Part shown: in pieces, positions 25,666-34,811 of the stretch | Position numbering within the stretch: position 1 is the first letter of the stretch | How the letters are laid out: the number at the start of each line of letters is the position of its first letter | Source of the DNA: Rhizobium leguminosarum | GTDB lineage: Bacteria > Pseudomonadota > Alphaproteobacteria > Rhizobiales > Rhizobiaceae | Assembly: GCF_001652265.1 (NCBI RefSeq) | Contig: NZ_LWBS01000380.1 | Coordinates: 1 to 57,669, forward strand | Length of the DNA stretch: 57,669 nucleotides | Direction of reading: 5' to 3' | The notes under the pieces: generated by a model | Told to the model about the DNA's origin: nothing | Database searches by the model: none | Seen by the model: the letters and a program-made list of their open reading frames with translations, nothing else | Translations under genes and position numbers: made by a program

Positions 25666-26826
25666 ATGACCGACGTCACCAAGGAACAGGTTCTCGAAAC
25701 GCTGAAGACCGTGCGTGGACCGGATCTCGAGCACGATATCGTCGAGCTCGGCATGGTCTCCGACGTCTTCATCTCCGACGGCAAGGTTTATTTCTCCATC
25801 ACCGTCCCGGCCGATCGCGCCAAGGAGCTGGAGCCGATGCGGCTCGCCGCCGAGCGCGTCATCAAGGAAATGCCAGGCGTCAAGGGTGCCCTCGTCACAC
25901 TGACGGCGGACAAGAAGGCCGCCGCCGCCGCTCCGGCTGCTCGCCCTGCGGCGAACCCGCCGCACGGCCATGCCGGCCACGATCACGGGGCTCACGCCCC
26001 TCAACAGCCGCCGCGCGCCGGCAAGATCGGTGTGCCCGGCATCGGCGCGATCATCGCGGTCGCCTCGGGCAAAGGGGGGGTCGGCAAGTCGACCACCGCC
26101 GTCAATCTTGCACTCGGCCTGCTCGCCAACGGTCTTCGCGTCGGCATTCTCGATGCAGACATCTACGGTCCCTCGATGCCGCGCCTGCTGAAGATATCGG
26201 GCCGCCCGACGCAGATCGACGGCCGCATCATCAATCCGATGGAGAATTATGGCCTCAAGGTCATGTCGATGGGCTTCCTTGTCGACGAGGAGACGGCGAT
26301 GATCTGGCGCGGGCCGATGGTCCAGTCGGCGCTGCTGCAGATGCTGCGCGAAGTCGCCTGGGGCGAGCTCGACGTCCTCGTCGTCGACATGCCGCCCGGC
26401 ACCGGCGACGCGCAGCTGACCATGGCCCAGCAGGTGCCGCTTGCCGGCGCCGTCATCGTCTCCACACCGCAGGATCTCGCTCTGATCGATGCCCGCAAAG
26501 GCCTCAACATGTTCCGCAAGGTCGAGGTGCCTGTGCTTGGCATCGTCGAGAATATGAGTTACTTCATCGCCCCTGATACCGGCACCCGCTACGACATCTT
26601 CGGCCATGGCGGCGCCCGCAGGGAGGCCGAGCGCATCGGCGTGCCCTTCCTCGGCGAAGTGCCGCTGACGATGAACATCCGCGAAACCTCCGACGCCGGC
26701 ACGCCGCTCGTCGCCTCCGAGCCGAACGGCATCGTCGCCGGCATCTATCGCGGCATCGCCGCCAAGGTCTGGGAGCAGCTCGCCGGCCAGTCCCAGCGCC
26801 CGGCGCCGGCGATCGTCTTCGAATAA
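25666..26826 (+). CDS. mrp: Mrp/ApbC (NBP35)-family P-loop ATPase, cysteine-free
   Basis: 386 residues. Residues 1-85 are a MIP18 (DUF59) domain. About 86-120 is an Ala/Pro linker with a His-rich stretch, HGHAGHDHGAHA. The rest is the Mrp ATPase: GKGGVGKSTTAV near residue 134, DADIYGPSMPRL and VVDMPPGTGDAQL. Mrp proteins carry Fe-S clusters for transfer, usually held by a CxxC pair. Here the equivalent site reads ENMSYFIAPDTGT, and the whole protein contains no cysteine. It could still act as an ATP-driven carrier using other ligands, or as a regulator. Three tandem palindromes begin right after the stop codon. Confidence 0.93.
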   Translation: MTDVTKEQVLETLKTVRGPDLEHDIVELGMVSDVFISDGKVYFSITVPADRAKELEPMRLAAERVIKEMPGVKGALVTLTADKKAAAAAPAARPAANPPHGHAGHDHGAHAPQQPPRAGKIGVPGIGAIIAVASGKGGVGKSTTAVNLALGLLANGLRVGILDADIYGPSMPRLLKISGRPTQIDGRIINPMENYGLKVMSMGFLVDEETAMIWRGPMVQSALLQMLREVAWGELDVLVVDMPPGTGDAQLTMAQQVPLAGAVIVSTPQDLALIDARKGLNMFRKVEVPVLGIVENMSYFIAPDTGTRYDIFGHGGARREAERIGVPFLGEVPLTMNIRETSDAGTPLVASEPNGIVAGIYRGIAAKVWEQLAGQSQRPAPAIVFE

Positions 26827-26997
26827 TGCATGCCGCCCGGAAGTGTGCAGCGGTTCCGGGATAACGGCATGCATAAAACAAAATGCATGCCGCCCGGAAG
26901 TGTGCAGCGGTTCCGGGATAACGGCATGCATAAAACAAAATGCATGCCGCCCGGAAGTGTGCAACGGTTCCGGGATAATGGCATGCATAAATCAAAG
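26827..26997. repeat. Three tandem 57-bp RIME-like palindromes
   Basis: Units start at 26827, 26884 and 26941. Each begins TGCATGCCGCCCGGAAGTG and returns with GTTCCGGGATAACGGCATGC, so each is a palindrome with TGCATGCCG arms. Units 1 and 2 are identical over 57 bases, and unit 3 has three or four changes. The array starts at the mrp stop codon. Confidence 0.9.
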
Positions 26998-27307
26998 AGC
27001 TGACGCGCGTCGCATGAATCGGGTTCGATGCGAGGTGCTTTAGCGAGCCGAATCACCGCGGCGGATACCCCAAATTGTGGGGGAAACGTGGTGAAAAGCC
27101 GCGCTTCATGGAAGATGTCTTGATTATTTCACGGCTTTGCTTCATATGCCGCGGCGCCATGATGGCGTTTTGCTGCAGATGCTCAATGAGGCCGTCCTCG
27201 TTTCGAAAGGTCCGGCCCGCCTGCAAGTTCGGAGATGTCTTGTCGATCGAAGGATTGGGAACTGCGATGCAGTTGAGCACAATGCGCATGCCGGCCTTTG
27301 AGGTTGG
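26998..27307. other. Intergenic region before corA
   Basis: No gene with recognisable features is seen. The only motif I note is TACCCC-N6-GGGGAA at 27066-27086. The sequence just before corA has GAGG about five bases upstream of the ATG. No known magnesium riboswitch structure was recognised by eye. Confidence 0.4.
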
Positions 27308-28306
27308 ATGCAGCCGGAGAGACTACCGGTGATTACCGCTTACTGTTCCAATTGCAAGTCGGTCGAGATCCGCGATCTGTCGCATGCCGCCTCCTTTCCC
27401 GAGGATGTCGTATGGATCGACATGATCGAGCCGACCCGCGACGAGGAACTCTATGTCGAGAAGGTTCTCGGCATCGAGGTCCCGACCCGCGACGACCTCA
27501 AGGATATCGAGCCTTCCGCCCGTCTCTATGTCGAAAACGACGCCGTCTTCATGACCGCTTCGCTGCTCTGGAAGGCTGACACCGACGTGCCGACGCTGAC
27601 CGACGTCGCCTTCATCCTGGCCGGAAACCGCCTGGTCACCATTCGCTACGCCCATCCCAAATCCTTTGCGCTGTTCATCGCCGCCCTCCACCGGCTGCCG
27701 GAAAACTGGCGCAGTGGTGCCGCCCTTCTTGCCAAGCTCTTGGAGACGATCGTTGACCGCACTGCCGAGATTCTCGAAATCTCCATCTCCCGCATCGACA
27801 TCCTGTCGACGCATGTCTTCGGCGATCGGGCAAGGAAGGTGCGCAAGCCCTCGAACTACCTCGAGGAGAAGTTGCGCGATATTGCCGGCCATCACCGGAT
27901 GATCAGCAAGGTGCGCGACAGTCTTGGGTCGCTTGCCCGCCTGCTGACGTTCTTTCACACGATCCCGGCGATCCAGCAGGACCGCGAGGCGAAGGAGCTC
28001 TGCCGCACCGTCTCGCGCGATCTCCAGTCGCTGTCGGAGCATGCTTCCTTCGTCGCCGCCAACATCACCTTCCTGCTCGATGCTTCGCTCGGGCTGATCA
28101 ACATCGAGCAGAACTCGATCATCAAGATTTTCTCGATTGCCTCGGTGGTGTTCTTGCCGCCGACATTGGTCGCCTCCATCTATGGTATGAACTTTCAGGT
28201 CATGCCGGAGCTGACCTGGGTCGCGGGTTATCCCTATTCGCTGGCCCTGATGGTGATATCAGCCGTCATCCCCTTTTTCTTTTTCCGCTGGAAAGGCTGG
28301 CTCTGA
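27308..28306 (+). CDS. corA: CorA-family magnesium transporter
   Basis: 332 residues. A long cytoplasmic alpha/beta domain with coiled helices covers about 1-265, and two transmembrane segments end the protein. The CorA signature YGMNF is at residues 292-296, followed by the MPEL periplasmic loop. It transports Mg2+ (and some Co2+/Ni2+) as a pentamer in the inner membrane. ATG 27308 was taken; GTG at 27329 with GGAG nine bases upstream is a possible later start. Nineteen bases separate it from kup, so the two cation transporters probably share a transcript. Confidence 0.92.
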   Translation: MQPERLPVITAYCSNCKSVEIRDLSHAASFPEDVVWIDMIEPTRDEELYVEKVLGIEVPTRDDLKDIEPSARLYVENDAVFMTASLLWKADTDVPTLTDVAFILAGNRLVTIRYAHPKSFALFIAALHRLPENWRSGAALLAKLLETIVDRTAEILEISISRIDILSTHVFGDRARKVRKPSNYLEEKLRDIAGHHRMISKVRDSLGSLARLLTFFHTIPAIQQDREAKELCRTVSRDLQSLSEHASFVAANITFLLDASLGLINIEQNSIIKIFSIASVVFLPPTLVASIYGMNFQVMPELTWVAGYPYSLALMVISAVIPFFFFRWKGWL

Positions 28307-28324
28307 GGAGCCTGTTGCAACTTC

Positions 28325-30223
28325 ATGTCCGAAGAGAGCCATCCGAACGAAAGCCATATGACGCCGCGAAAGCTGTTCTATCTCGCGCTGGGTTCCGTCG
28401 GTGTCGTCTACGGCGATATCGGCACCAGCCCGCTCTATGCCTTTCGCGAGGCGCTGAAGCCGGTGGCCCATGACGGCGTCACCCGTTTTGAAGTCATCAG
28501 CCTGATCTCGCTGATGATCTGGGCGCTGACGATCATCGTCACCATCAAATATGTGCTCTTCCTGCTGCGCGCCGACAACGACGGCGAGGGCGGCACGTTG
28601 TCGCTGCTTGCGCTGCTGATGAAGACCGCCAACGGCCATACCGCCGTCCTGATGCTGCTCGGCCTGATGGGTGCGGCCCTCTTCCTCGGCGACGCGATGA
28701 TCACGCCGGCTCTATCGGTGCTGTCGGCCGTCGAGGGCCTGAAGCTCGTCACACCCAGCCTCGCGGAATATATCGTGCCGATCTCGGTGGTGATCCTGGC
28801 GCTGCTTTTCGTCGTGCAATCGCGCGGCACCGGTGCCGTTGCAAGGTTCTTCGGCCCGATCACCGCCGTCTGGTTCCTCGTCATGGCCGCCGCCGGCATT
28901 TCTCATATCTCGGACGATTACGGAATCCTTGCCGCCTTCAATCCCTATTATGCCGTCAGCTTCCTGCTGCATGAGGGCTTCTACGGCGTCGTCGTACTTG
29001 GCGCCGTCTTCCTGACGGTGACGGGCGCCGAGGCGCTCTACGCCGATCTCGGCCATTTCGGCCGTCGTCCGATCCAGTGGGCCTGGTTCCTGCTGGTTTT
29101 CCCGTCGCTGACGCTGAACTATCTCGGGCAGGGCGCCCTCGTTCTCGGCAACCCGGCGACGATGTCCGATCCCTTCTATCTGATGTATCCGAAATGGGCG
29201 CTGCTGCCGGTCGTCATCCTGGCGACCGCCGCGACGATCATCGCCAGCCAGGCTGTCATCACCGGCGCCTTCTCGATGGTGCGCCAGGGCATCAACCTCG
29301 GCTTCCTGCCGCGCATGGAAATCCTCTTCACCTCGGAAACCAATACCGGGCAGATCTTCGTGCCTTCGGTCAACGCCGTGCTGTTCATCGGCGTCATCTT
29401 CCTGGTGCTGAGTTTCAAAACATCGGACGCGCTGGCGACCGCCTACGGTATCTCCGTCACCGGCGCCATGGTCGTCACCTCGATCATGGCCTTCGAATTC
29501 GTCCGCGCCCGCTGGAACTGGTCGCTTCCGGTTGCGGTGATCGCGCTTGCGCCGCTGGTCGTGCTCGAAATGATCTTCCTCGGCGCCAACCTTTTGAAGA
29601 TCCACGACGGCGGCTATATCCCGATCATGATCGCCACCGCCTTTACCGTCGTCATGTGGACCTGGCGTCGCGGCACCGCGATCCTGATGGAAAAGACCCG
29701 CCACACCGATATTCCGCTTGCCTCCTTCGTCAGCTCGATCGAGCGCAAGAGCGAACATTCGCCGGCCCAGGTTCCGGGCACCGCGATCTTCCTGACCAGC
29801 GATCCGGAATCCGCCCCCGCCGCCTTGCTGCATAATCTCAAGCACAACCACGTGCTTCACGACCGCAACGTCATCCTGACGATCCGCACGGTCAACAAAC
29901 CGCGCGTCCCGAGCCAAGACCGCTACCGGGTCGAGCAGATTTCCGAGCGTTTTTCGCGTGTCGAACTGCTCTTCGGCTTCATGGAATCGCAGAACGTCTC
30001 GCAGGCCTTGGCGACGCTGCGCAAGACGGGACTGAAATTCGACATCATGTCGACCTCCTTCTATCTCGGCCGCCGCAAGCTGGTGCCGGACGCCAAGTCG
30101 GGCATGCCCTACTGGCAGGACCGGCTCTACATCGCTCTCGCCAACGCCGCCGCCAACCCCTCGGATTACTTCCGCCTGCCGGCGAACCGCGTGGTGGAAC
30201 TCGGCTCGCACGTTATTATTTGA
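28325..30223 (+). CDS. kup: Kup-family low-affinity potassium uptake protein
   Basis: 632 residues, standard for Kup. About twelve hydrophobic segments are followed by a soluble tail from about 460. The family signature [20 protein letters not shown] is at residues 19-38. It takes up K+ with protons across the inner membrane. Rhizobia often carry several kup paralogues. It directly follows corA and precedes a repeat-bearing intergenic gap. Confidence 0.95.
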   Translation: MSEESHPNESHMTPRKLFYLALGSVGVVYGDIGTSPLYAFREALKPVAHDGVTRFEVISLISLMIWALTIIVTIKYVLFLLRADNDGEGGTLSLLALLMKTANGHTAVLMLLGLMGAALFLGDAMITPALSVLSAVEGLKLVTPSLAEYIVPISVVILALLFVVQSRGTGAVARFFGPITAVWFLVMAAAGISHISDDYGILAAFNPYYAVSFLLHEGFYGVVVLGAVFLTVTGAEALYADLGHFGRRPIQWAWFLLVFPSLTLNYLGQGALVLGNPATMSDPFYLMYPKWALLPVVILATAATIIASQAVITGAFSMVRQGINLGFLPRMEILFTSETNTGQIFVPSVNAVLFIGVIFLVLSFKTSDALATAYGISVTGAMVVTSIMAFEFVRARWNWSLPVAVIALAPLVVLEMIFLGANLLKIHDGGYIPIMIATAFTVVMWTWRRGTAILMEKTRHTDIPLASFVSSIERKSEHSPAQVPGTAIFLTSDPESAPAALLHNLKHNHVLHDRNVILTIRTVNKPRVPSQDRYRVEQISERFSRVELLFGFMESQNVSQALATLRKTGLKFDIMSTSFYLGRRKLVPDAKSGMPYWQDRLYIALANAAANPSDYFRLPANRVVELGSHVII

Positions 30224-30579
30224 TGGGTTGAAAGAGGGGCGCTTGCTTCGATCCTAGCTGTGCGATGTTTCGGATCTTCGGCCTTCGGGAAAAAGACCCC
30301 GCCCCAAACCCCTCCCCACAAGGGGGAGGGGTTTAACTTGCCGCTCCGGCGCTTCCCACTTTATCGTTTCATCTGCAGAACGGCTGATGTTTGTTGCGTG
30401 CGAGCGCCGCAAATTAGTCCCTCCCCCTTGTGGGGAGGGGTTGGGGAGGGGACTTTCACAAAGCTGCGACACACCTCATCCCACGAAATTATCCGCCACA
30501 TTAGAACATCCAAAAGTTCTCACGGTCACATTTCGGTACAGCCCGTTAACCGGGCATCAAGGTTAATGCGGGATTTTCA
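30224..30579. other. Intergenic region with an inverted-repeat element
   Basis: No gene seen. Arms at 30291-30335 and 30416-30456 are inverted copies (CCCCTCCCCACAAGGGGGAG on one side and its complement on the other) around an 80-base core. This is a miniature-element-like dispersed repeat. The remaining 120 bases should hold the promoter of the cell wall hydrolase gene and include a small palindrome CCCGTTAACCGGG near 30542. Confidence 0.6.
30291..30456. repeat. MITE-like inverted repeat element (about 166 bp)
   Basis: Left arm GACCCCGCCCCAAACCCCTC..., right arm ...GAGGGGTTGGGGAGGGGAC. The arms pair almost completely and each also contains an internal hairpin (CCCTCCCC/GGGGAGGG). Confidence 0.7.
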
Positions 30580-31809
30580 ATGGAATGTTCCCGCGTTCAA
30601 TGCCCGGAGTCCGTGTTGCGTCGAAAGAGCCCTTCCCGTAGCAAGCTGCGTCTTATTCCCGAGAATTGGGTGTCGCCCGCAATCTTCGGTCTCGCCGGCT
30701 GGCTGATTTTCCCGAGCGTCGCATCCCATGCCGATCTCGCCGCCATGCTTGCCGGCCTCGATCATGAGGGTGAGAACTGGCGCATGGTGCTGACCAATTC
30801 GCCGGCCGGCTCCATCCACCAGGCCGAACTCGCCTTCGCCGAGCCGATGGTGACGGGTTCGATCTCTGCCGGTGCCGGCATGGTGCTGCCCGATGGCCGC
30901 AAGGTCGCCTTCAATACCAAGGACAAGGGCACTGCTAAGGACAGGGGCCACGAGGACACGCCGGACGAGGATCGCGTCAACCGCGGCGCCAAGAAAGGCC
31001 GGGTCGTCGCCGTCGAGCAGATGCAGCCGCCGAAGGATTTTTCCGCCGGCTCGATCCTCGAACGTACCAAGATGCTGTTCACCCCGAGCTTCGATCTCAA
31101 GGACCGCTCGGCCTTCGTCAAGCCGAAGATACAGGGCAAGGAAATCGAGATTGCCACATCTTTCTATAAGAAGCAGCCTGTTGTGACCGACAATGGTGTG
31201 CCGGCAATGCTCGCAAGCCTCATTACCAGCAACAAGGCCGATGTGCTGGCCACCGCCTATGCGCCGGCAGCACCCGACTATTCCCGCCAATCGCCCTTCG
31301 ATTCCATCCTGGCCGAACAGGACAGCGGCCGCTTCGTTCCGGAGATCGGCCCGCGCGACCATGCCTGGGCCGCAAGCGTGCTGGCGCCGAGCGTCTTTTC
31401 CGCTCGCGAACAGCAGTGCCTTGCCTCCGGTATCTATTTCGAGGCGCGTGGAGAATCGGTGAAGGGCCAGGCGGCCGTCGCCCAGGTCATCCTCAACCGC
31501 GTCCGCAACCCCTCCTATCCCAAGACCATCTGCGGCGTCGTCTATCAGAACGAGGATTGGCGCAACCGCTGCCAGTTTTCCTTCGCCTGCGACAGCATCA
31601 AGGACAGGGTGAACTCGGAATATCACTGGCGAGTCGCCCGCGATGTGGCGATGGCGGTGACATCAGGCAAGATCTGGCTGCCGCAGGTGGGCTCGGCGAC
31701 GCACTATCATGCCGTCTATGTCAGACCGAAATGGGCAAAGACCATGGAAAAGGTCGGCCGCATCGGACTTCATGTCTTCTATCGCACCTATGGCGGCGGC
31801 TGGAGCTGA
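30580..31809 (+). CDS. SleB-like cell wall hydrolase
   Basis: 409 residues. Residues 28-52 contain a hydrophobic export segment (PAIFGLAGWLIFPSVASHA). A variable middle of about 220 residues has no recognisable domain. The last 130 residues are a Hydrolase_2 (SleB) domain with CLASGIYFEARGESVKGQAA (catalytic glutamate in YFEARGE), VILNRVRNPSYP and CQFSFACD. SleB-type enzymes are lytic transglycosylases that cleave peptidoglycan. Non-spore-formers such as rhizobia use them for wall turnover. It acts in the periplasm. Confidence 0.88.
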   Translation: MECSRVQCPESVLRRKSPSRSKLRLIPENWVSPAIFGLAGWLIFPSVASHADLAAMLAGLDHEGENWRMVLTNSPAGSIHQAELAFAEPMVTGSISAGAGMVLPDGRKVAFNTKDKGTAKDRGHEDTPDEDRVNRGAKKGRVVAVEQMQPPKDFSAGSILERTKMLFTPSFDLKDRSAFVKPKIQGKEIEIATSFYKKQPVVTDNGVPAMLASLITSNKADVLATAYAPAAPDYSRQSPFDSILAEQDSGRFVPEIGPRDHAWAASVLAPSVFSAREQQCLASGIYFEARGESVKGQAAVAQVILNRVRNPSYPKTICGVVYQNEDWRNRCQFSFACDSIKDRVNSEYHWRVARDVAMAVTSGKIWLPQVGSATHYHAVYVRPKWAKTMEKVGRIGLHVFYRTYGGGWS

Positions 31810-31875
31810 GACAAATCGCTTGGGTAAGCCGATTTCCGGCCCGGAAAAGCGGATTCTTTCCGTCGAATTTGCGCG

Positions 31876-31892
31876 ATCGACTCAGAGTCGAT
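31876..31892 (+). terminator. Possible terminator after the cell wall hydrolase gene
   Basis: ATCGACTC-A-GAGTCGAT is a perfect 8-base palindrome followed by TTATCTCTTTG. It lies 67 bases after the stop. The one-base loop is tight, so it could instead be a protein site; it also holds two GANTC (CcrM methylation) sites. Confidence 0.4.
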
Positions 31893-31947
31893 TTATCTCT
31901 TTGATTTGATGTAATTATTTTCTCACTGGACAGAAGCTGTCTACGCC

Positions 31948-31976
31948 TTGACTATGCTAATCCCTAAAACTATGTT
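31948..31976 (+). promoter_or_regulatory. Probable promoter of the atp Fo operon
   Basis: TTGACT at 31948-31953, a 17-base spacer and TATGTT at 31971-31976 match a sigma-70-type promoter well. It would give a leader of about 100 bases before atpI, with a small AGGGTT/AACCCT hairpin. Confidence 0.6.
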
Positions 31977-32080
31977 GCGCGCGACTTCAGAACGGGCCGG
32001 AAGGGTTTCAACCCTCGCGTCCGGGGTCCGAATGACCGGGGTAGCGGGAGTGCGGGCGACGGGCAGACGAGGAGAGATCC

Positions 32081-32413
32081 ATGGCGGACGACCGCGAGGA
32101 AAGTCTTGAGAAGCGCCGTGCGCAATTGGAAGCGAAACTCGCGACCAAGCGCGTCGAGACGGGAGAGGACGAGGCCAGGGAAGCCCGCGCCGAGGTAAGC
32201 CGCAAAGGTTATGCCCAGGCGATGAAGCTTTCCAGCGAGTTCATTTCCGCAATCGTCGTCGGTGCCGTCCTTGGCTATGTCCTCGACCGTTTTGTTGGCA
32301 CGGCGCCTTGGGGTTTGATTGTTCTTCTGCTTCTCGGATTTTGTGCCGGCGTTCTGAACGTGATGCGTTCTGCGGGGGTGGTGGCCCATCCCCTGGACGA
32401 CGACAAGAAATAA
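32081..32413 (+). CDS. atpI: ATP synthase accessory protein AtpI
   Basis: 110 residues: a charged N-terminal helix (about 1-50) and two transmembrane segments at about 52-70 and 75-97, which fit the alphaproteobacterial AtpI family (F0F1-ATPase subunit putative). AtpI assists assembly of the c-ring. The ATG at 32081 follows GAGGAGAGATCC. It is the first gene of the Fo operon, 62 bases before atpB. Confidence 0.88.
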   Translation: MADDREESLEKRRAQLEAKLATKRVETGEDEAREARAEVSRKGYAQAMKLSSEFISAIVVGAVLGYVLDRFVGTAPWGLIVLLLLGFCAGVLNVMRSAGVVAHPLDDDKK

Positions 32414-32475
32414 GGACCGGTTCCGGTCCAGTGCAATGACCCCGCGTCCTGCGGGCCAAAGAGAGAGAACAAGCG

Positions 32476-33228
32476 GTGTCTAGCGATCCGACTCATCAGT
32501 TCCTGATCCAGAAGATTGTGCCGATTGAAATCGGCGGAATTGATTTTTCGTTTACCAATGCATCGCTCTTCATGGCCGCTTCGGCTGCCATCGCCGCAGG
32601 TTTCCTTTATTTCGCGACCTCGAACCGCGCCATCGTGCCGGGCCGTTCGCAGTCCATCGCGGAAATGTCCTACGAATTCATCGCCAATATGCTGAAGGAA
32701 GGCGCCGGCAAACAGGGAATGAAATTCTTCCCGCTGGTCTTCTCACTCTTCATGTTCGTGCTGACGGCGAACTTGCTCGGAATGTTCCCGTATTTCTTCA
32801 CCGTGACGAGCCAGATCATCGTTACCGCCGCGCTGGCGATCCTCGTCATCGGCACGGTTCTCGTCTACGGTTTCTACAAGCACGGCTTCAAGTTTCTGAA
32901 TGTCTTTGTGCCCTCGGGCGTACCGGGCATTCTGTTGCCGCTGGTCGTCACGATCGAAATCATTTCCTTCCTCTCCCGACCAATTTCGCTCTCGGTTCGT
33001 CTTTTCGCCAACATGCTCGCCGGTCACATCACGCTGAAGGTGTTCGCAGGCTTCGTCGCCTCGCTTGGAGCCCTCGGTGCTGTCGGTGTCGGTGGAGCCG
33101 TTCTTCCCCTCATCATGACCGTCGCCCTGACCGGTCTCGAGTTCCTCGTCGCCTTCCTTCAGGCTTATGTCTTTGCGGTGCTGACTTGCATGTACCTCAA
33201 CGACGCAATCCATCCGGGCGGGCACTAA
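32476..33228 (+). CDS. atpB: ATP synthase Fo subunit a
   Basis: 250 residues with five to six transmembrane helices. [15 protein letters not shown] and the block [20 protein letters not shown], which carries the essential arginine facing the c-ring, are diagnostic. The start is GTG at 32476, preceded by GAGAGAGAAC. It forms the proton half-channels in the inner membrane. Confidence 0.96.
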   Translation: MSSDPTHQFLIQKIVPIEIGGIDFSFTNASLFMAASAAIAAGFLYFATSNRAIVPGRSQSIAEMSYEFIANMLKEGAGKQGMKFFPLVFSLFMFVLTANLLGMFPYFFTVTSQIIVTAALAILVIGTVLVYGFYKHGFKFLNVFVPSGVPGILLPLVVTIEIISFLSRPISLSVRLFANMLAGHITLKVFAGFVASLGALGAVGVGGAVLPLIMTVALTGLEFLVAFLQAYVFAVLTCMYLNDAIHPGGH

Positions 33229-33295
33229 GGATAACGACATCGACGTCAAAGGGCGTCAGTCATTCGCCGCAACAACCATTTCAAAGGAGTTCAAC

Positions 33296-33523
33296 ATGGA
33301 AGCGGAAGCAGCAAAGTACATCGGTGCAGGCCTGGCTTGCTTTGGTATGGCCGGTACGGCTCTCGGCCTCGGCAATATTTTCGGCAGCTACCTCTCCGGC
33401 GCTCTGCGCAATCCGTCTGCCGCTGACAGCCAGTTCGGCCGTCTGGTATTCGGCTTCGCCGTTACGGAAGCTCTGGGCATCTTCTCGCTGCTCGTCGCTC
33501 TCCTCCTCCTCTTCGCCGTCTGA
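33296..33523 (+). CDS. atpE: ATP synthase Fo subunit c
   Basis: 75 residues, two hydrophobic helices joined by the polar loop of LRNPSAADSQ. The proton-carrying acidic residue is the glutamate in FAVTEALGIFSLL near residue 60. The strong AAGGAG site 8 bases before the ATG fits the need for many copies per complex. A stable hairpin follows the gene (33539-33570). Confidence 0.96.
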   Translation: MEAEAAKYIGAGLACFGMAGTALGLGNIFGSYLSGALRNPSAADSQFGRLVFGFAVTEALGIFSLLVALLLLFAV

Positions 33524-33538
33524 TATCGGCGCATAGAT

Positions 33539-33570
33539 GGATCACGGCCTGCGATCGCAAGCCGTGATCC
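33539..33570 (+). promoter_or_regulatory. Intra-operon hairpin after atpE
   Basis: GGATCACGGC and GCCGTGATCC form a perfect 10-base stem with a 12-base loop, then CTTTG. It stands between atpE and atpF2. It could be a partial terminator or a 3' stabiliser that raises atpE over its neighbours; the short T run makes full termination unlikely. Confidence 0.7.
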
Positions 33571-33600
33571 TTTGCATTTGCAGTCCACCTGGAGGTGAGC

Positions 33601-34224
33601 ATGTTTTTTGTGACCCCGGCTTACGCTGAGGAAGCACCGGCGGCAGCGACGGGTACGGATGCGCATGCCGCTCCGGCCGCAGGCGAGGTCCATACCGAGA
33701 CTGGTGTTGCCGAAGGCGGACACGCCCGCGGCCCTTTCCCGCCTTTCGATTCGACGACCTACGCGTCCCAGCTGCTCTGGCTGGCGATCACGTTCGGCGT
33801 CTTCTATTTGCTCATGCAAAAGGTCATCGCGCCGCGCATCGGGGCAATCCTCGATCAGCGTCACACGCGCCTCTCCCAGGATGTGGAAGAAGCAGGTCGC
33901 CTGAAGGCGGAAGCCGACGCCGCCGTCCGGACCTATGAAGGTGAACTGGCCGCTGCCCGTGCTAAGTCCAATGCGATCGGCACTGCCGCACGCGACGCCG
34001 CCAAGGCCAAGGCCGAAGGGGATCGCCGCGCTGTCGAGGCAAGCCTGTCGGAAAAGATCAAGGCTGCCGAGCTCCGCATCGGCGAGATCAAGGCCAAGGC
34101 CTTCGCTGACGTCGGCACCATTGCCGAGGAAACGGCAGCTGCCGTCGTCGATCAGCTGATCGGCGGCACCGTCGCCAAGGCCGATGTCGCCGCCGCCGTT
34201 GCGGCTGCCAAGAAGGAGGCTTGA
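33601..34224 (+). CDS. atpF2: ATP synthase Fo subunit b' (peripheral stalk)
   Basis: 207 residues from ATG 33601 (GGAGG five bases upstream). An N-terminal extension of about 45 residues rich in Ala, Glu and His precedes the membrane helix at about 58-78 ([20 protein letters not shown]). The rest is a long charged coiled coil. The paired b and b' subunits form a heterodimeric stalk, as in other Alphaproteobacteria. Some databases name it atpG. It lies 3 bases before atpF. Confidence 0.93.
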   Translation: MFFVTPAYAEEAPAAATGTDAHAAPAAGEVHTETGVAEGGHARGPFPPFDSTTYASQLLWLAITFGVFYLLMQKVIAPRIGAILDQRHTRLSQDVEEAGRLKAEADAAVRTYEGELAAARAKSNAIGTAARDAAKAKAEGDRRAVEASLSEKIKAAELRIGEIKAKAFADVGTIAEETAAAVVDQLIGGTVAKADVAAAVAAAKKEA

Positions 34225-34227
34225 TCG

Positions 34228-34716
34228 ATGGAATTTCTTGATGCGACTTTCTTCGCCTTTGTCGGCCTCGTCCTCTTCCTGGCGCTGGTCGTTTACCTGA
34301 AGGTTCCGGGCATGATGGCACGGTCGCTCGACGACCGCGCCGACCAGATCCGCAACGAATTGGCCGAAGCCAAGCGCCTGCGCGAAGAGGCCCAGCACCT
34401 GCTCGCCGAATACCAGCGCAAGCGCAAGGAAGCTGAAGCCGAAGCGGCCCACATCGTTGCTGCCGCCGAACGCGAAGCCGAAATGCTGACCGCCGAAGCG
34501 AAAAAGAAGACGGAAGAATTCGTCGCCAACCGCACGGCGCTGTCCGAGCAGAAGATCAAGCAGGCCGAGGTCGAGGCGATGAAGGCGGTGCGTTCCGCCG
34601 CCGTCGATCTTGCTATCGCGGCCGCAGAAACCGTGCTTGCCAAGCGGGCCGACTCCAAGGTCCAGTCCGAGCTCTTCGGCAATGCCGTCGGCCAGGTCAA
34701 GACGCGGCTGAACTGA
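34228..34716 (+). CDS. atpF: ATP synthase Fo subunit b
   Basis: 162 residues. One N-terminal membrane helix (about 5-25, TFFAFVGLVLFLALVVYLKV) is followed by an extended helical domain (EAKRLREEAQHLLAEYQRKR and onward). It ends the Fo operon; the F1 genes are absent, as is usual for this group, where they form a separate operon. Confidence 0.95.
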   Translation: MEFLDATFFAFVGLVLFLALVVYLKVPGMMARSLDDRADQIRNELAEAKRLREEAQHLLAEYQRKRKEAEAEAAHIVAAAEREAEMLTAEAKKKTEEFVANRTALSEQKIKQAEVEAMKAVRSAAVDLAIAAAETVLAKRADSKVQSELFGNAVGQVKTRLN

Positions 34717-34741
34717 GCAGCTTCGAAAAAGATTGAGAGGG

Positions 34742-34772
34742 AAGGCCGGGCATGTCCCGGCCTTTTCTTTTT
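34742..34772 (+). terminator. Rho-independent terminator of the atp Fo operon
   Basis: AAGGCCGGG-CATGT-CCCGGCCTT followed by TTCTTTTT: a 9-base GC-rich stem, a 5-base loop and a T run, 26 bases after the atpF stop. Confidence 0.92.
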
Positions 34773-34811
34773 GGCGGTCTTTTCCTTTGCCCGTCTTTAT
34801 CCTTGGGCGAT

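Noticed and set aside
26827..26997. Tandem 57-bp units as a CRISPR array
   Set aside because: Units are contiguous with no spacers and are palindromic RIMEs; no cas genes in the window.
26745..27056. Repetitive minus-strand frame over the 57-bp array (repeating LSRNRCTLPGGMH)
   Set aside because: A by-product of the tandem DNA repeat (57 is a multiple of three); no start signal or family.
27075..27332. Possible 85-residue plus-strand gene before corA
   Set aside because: It overlaps the corA start and has many Cys/Met/Arg without domain pattern; probably chance.
30540..30572. Two TTAAC half-sites (around CCCGTTAACCGGG and GGTTAATG) as a CtrA site before the cell wall hydrolase gene
   Set aside because: The spacing is 13 bases and the halves are not arranged as TTAA-N7-TTAA.
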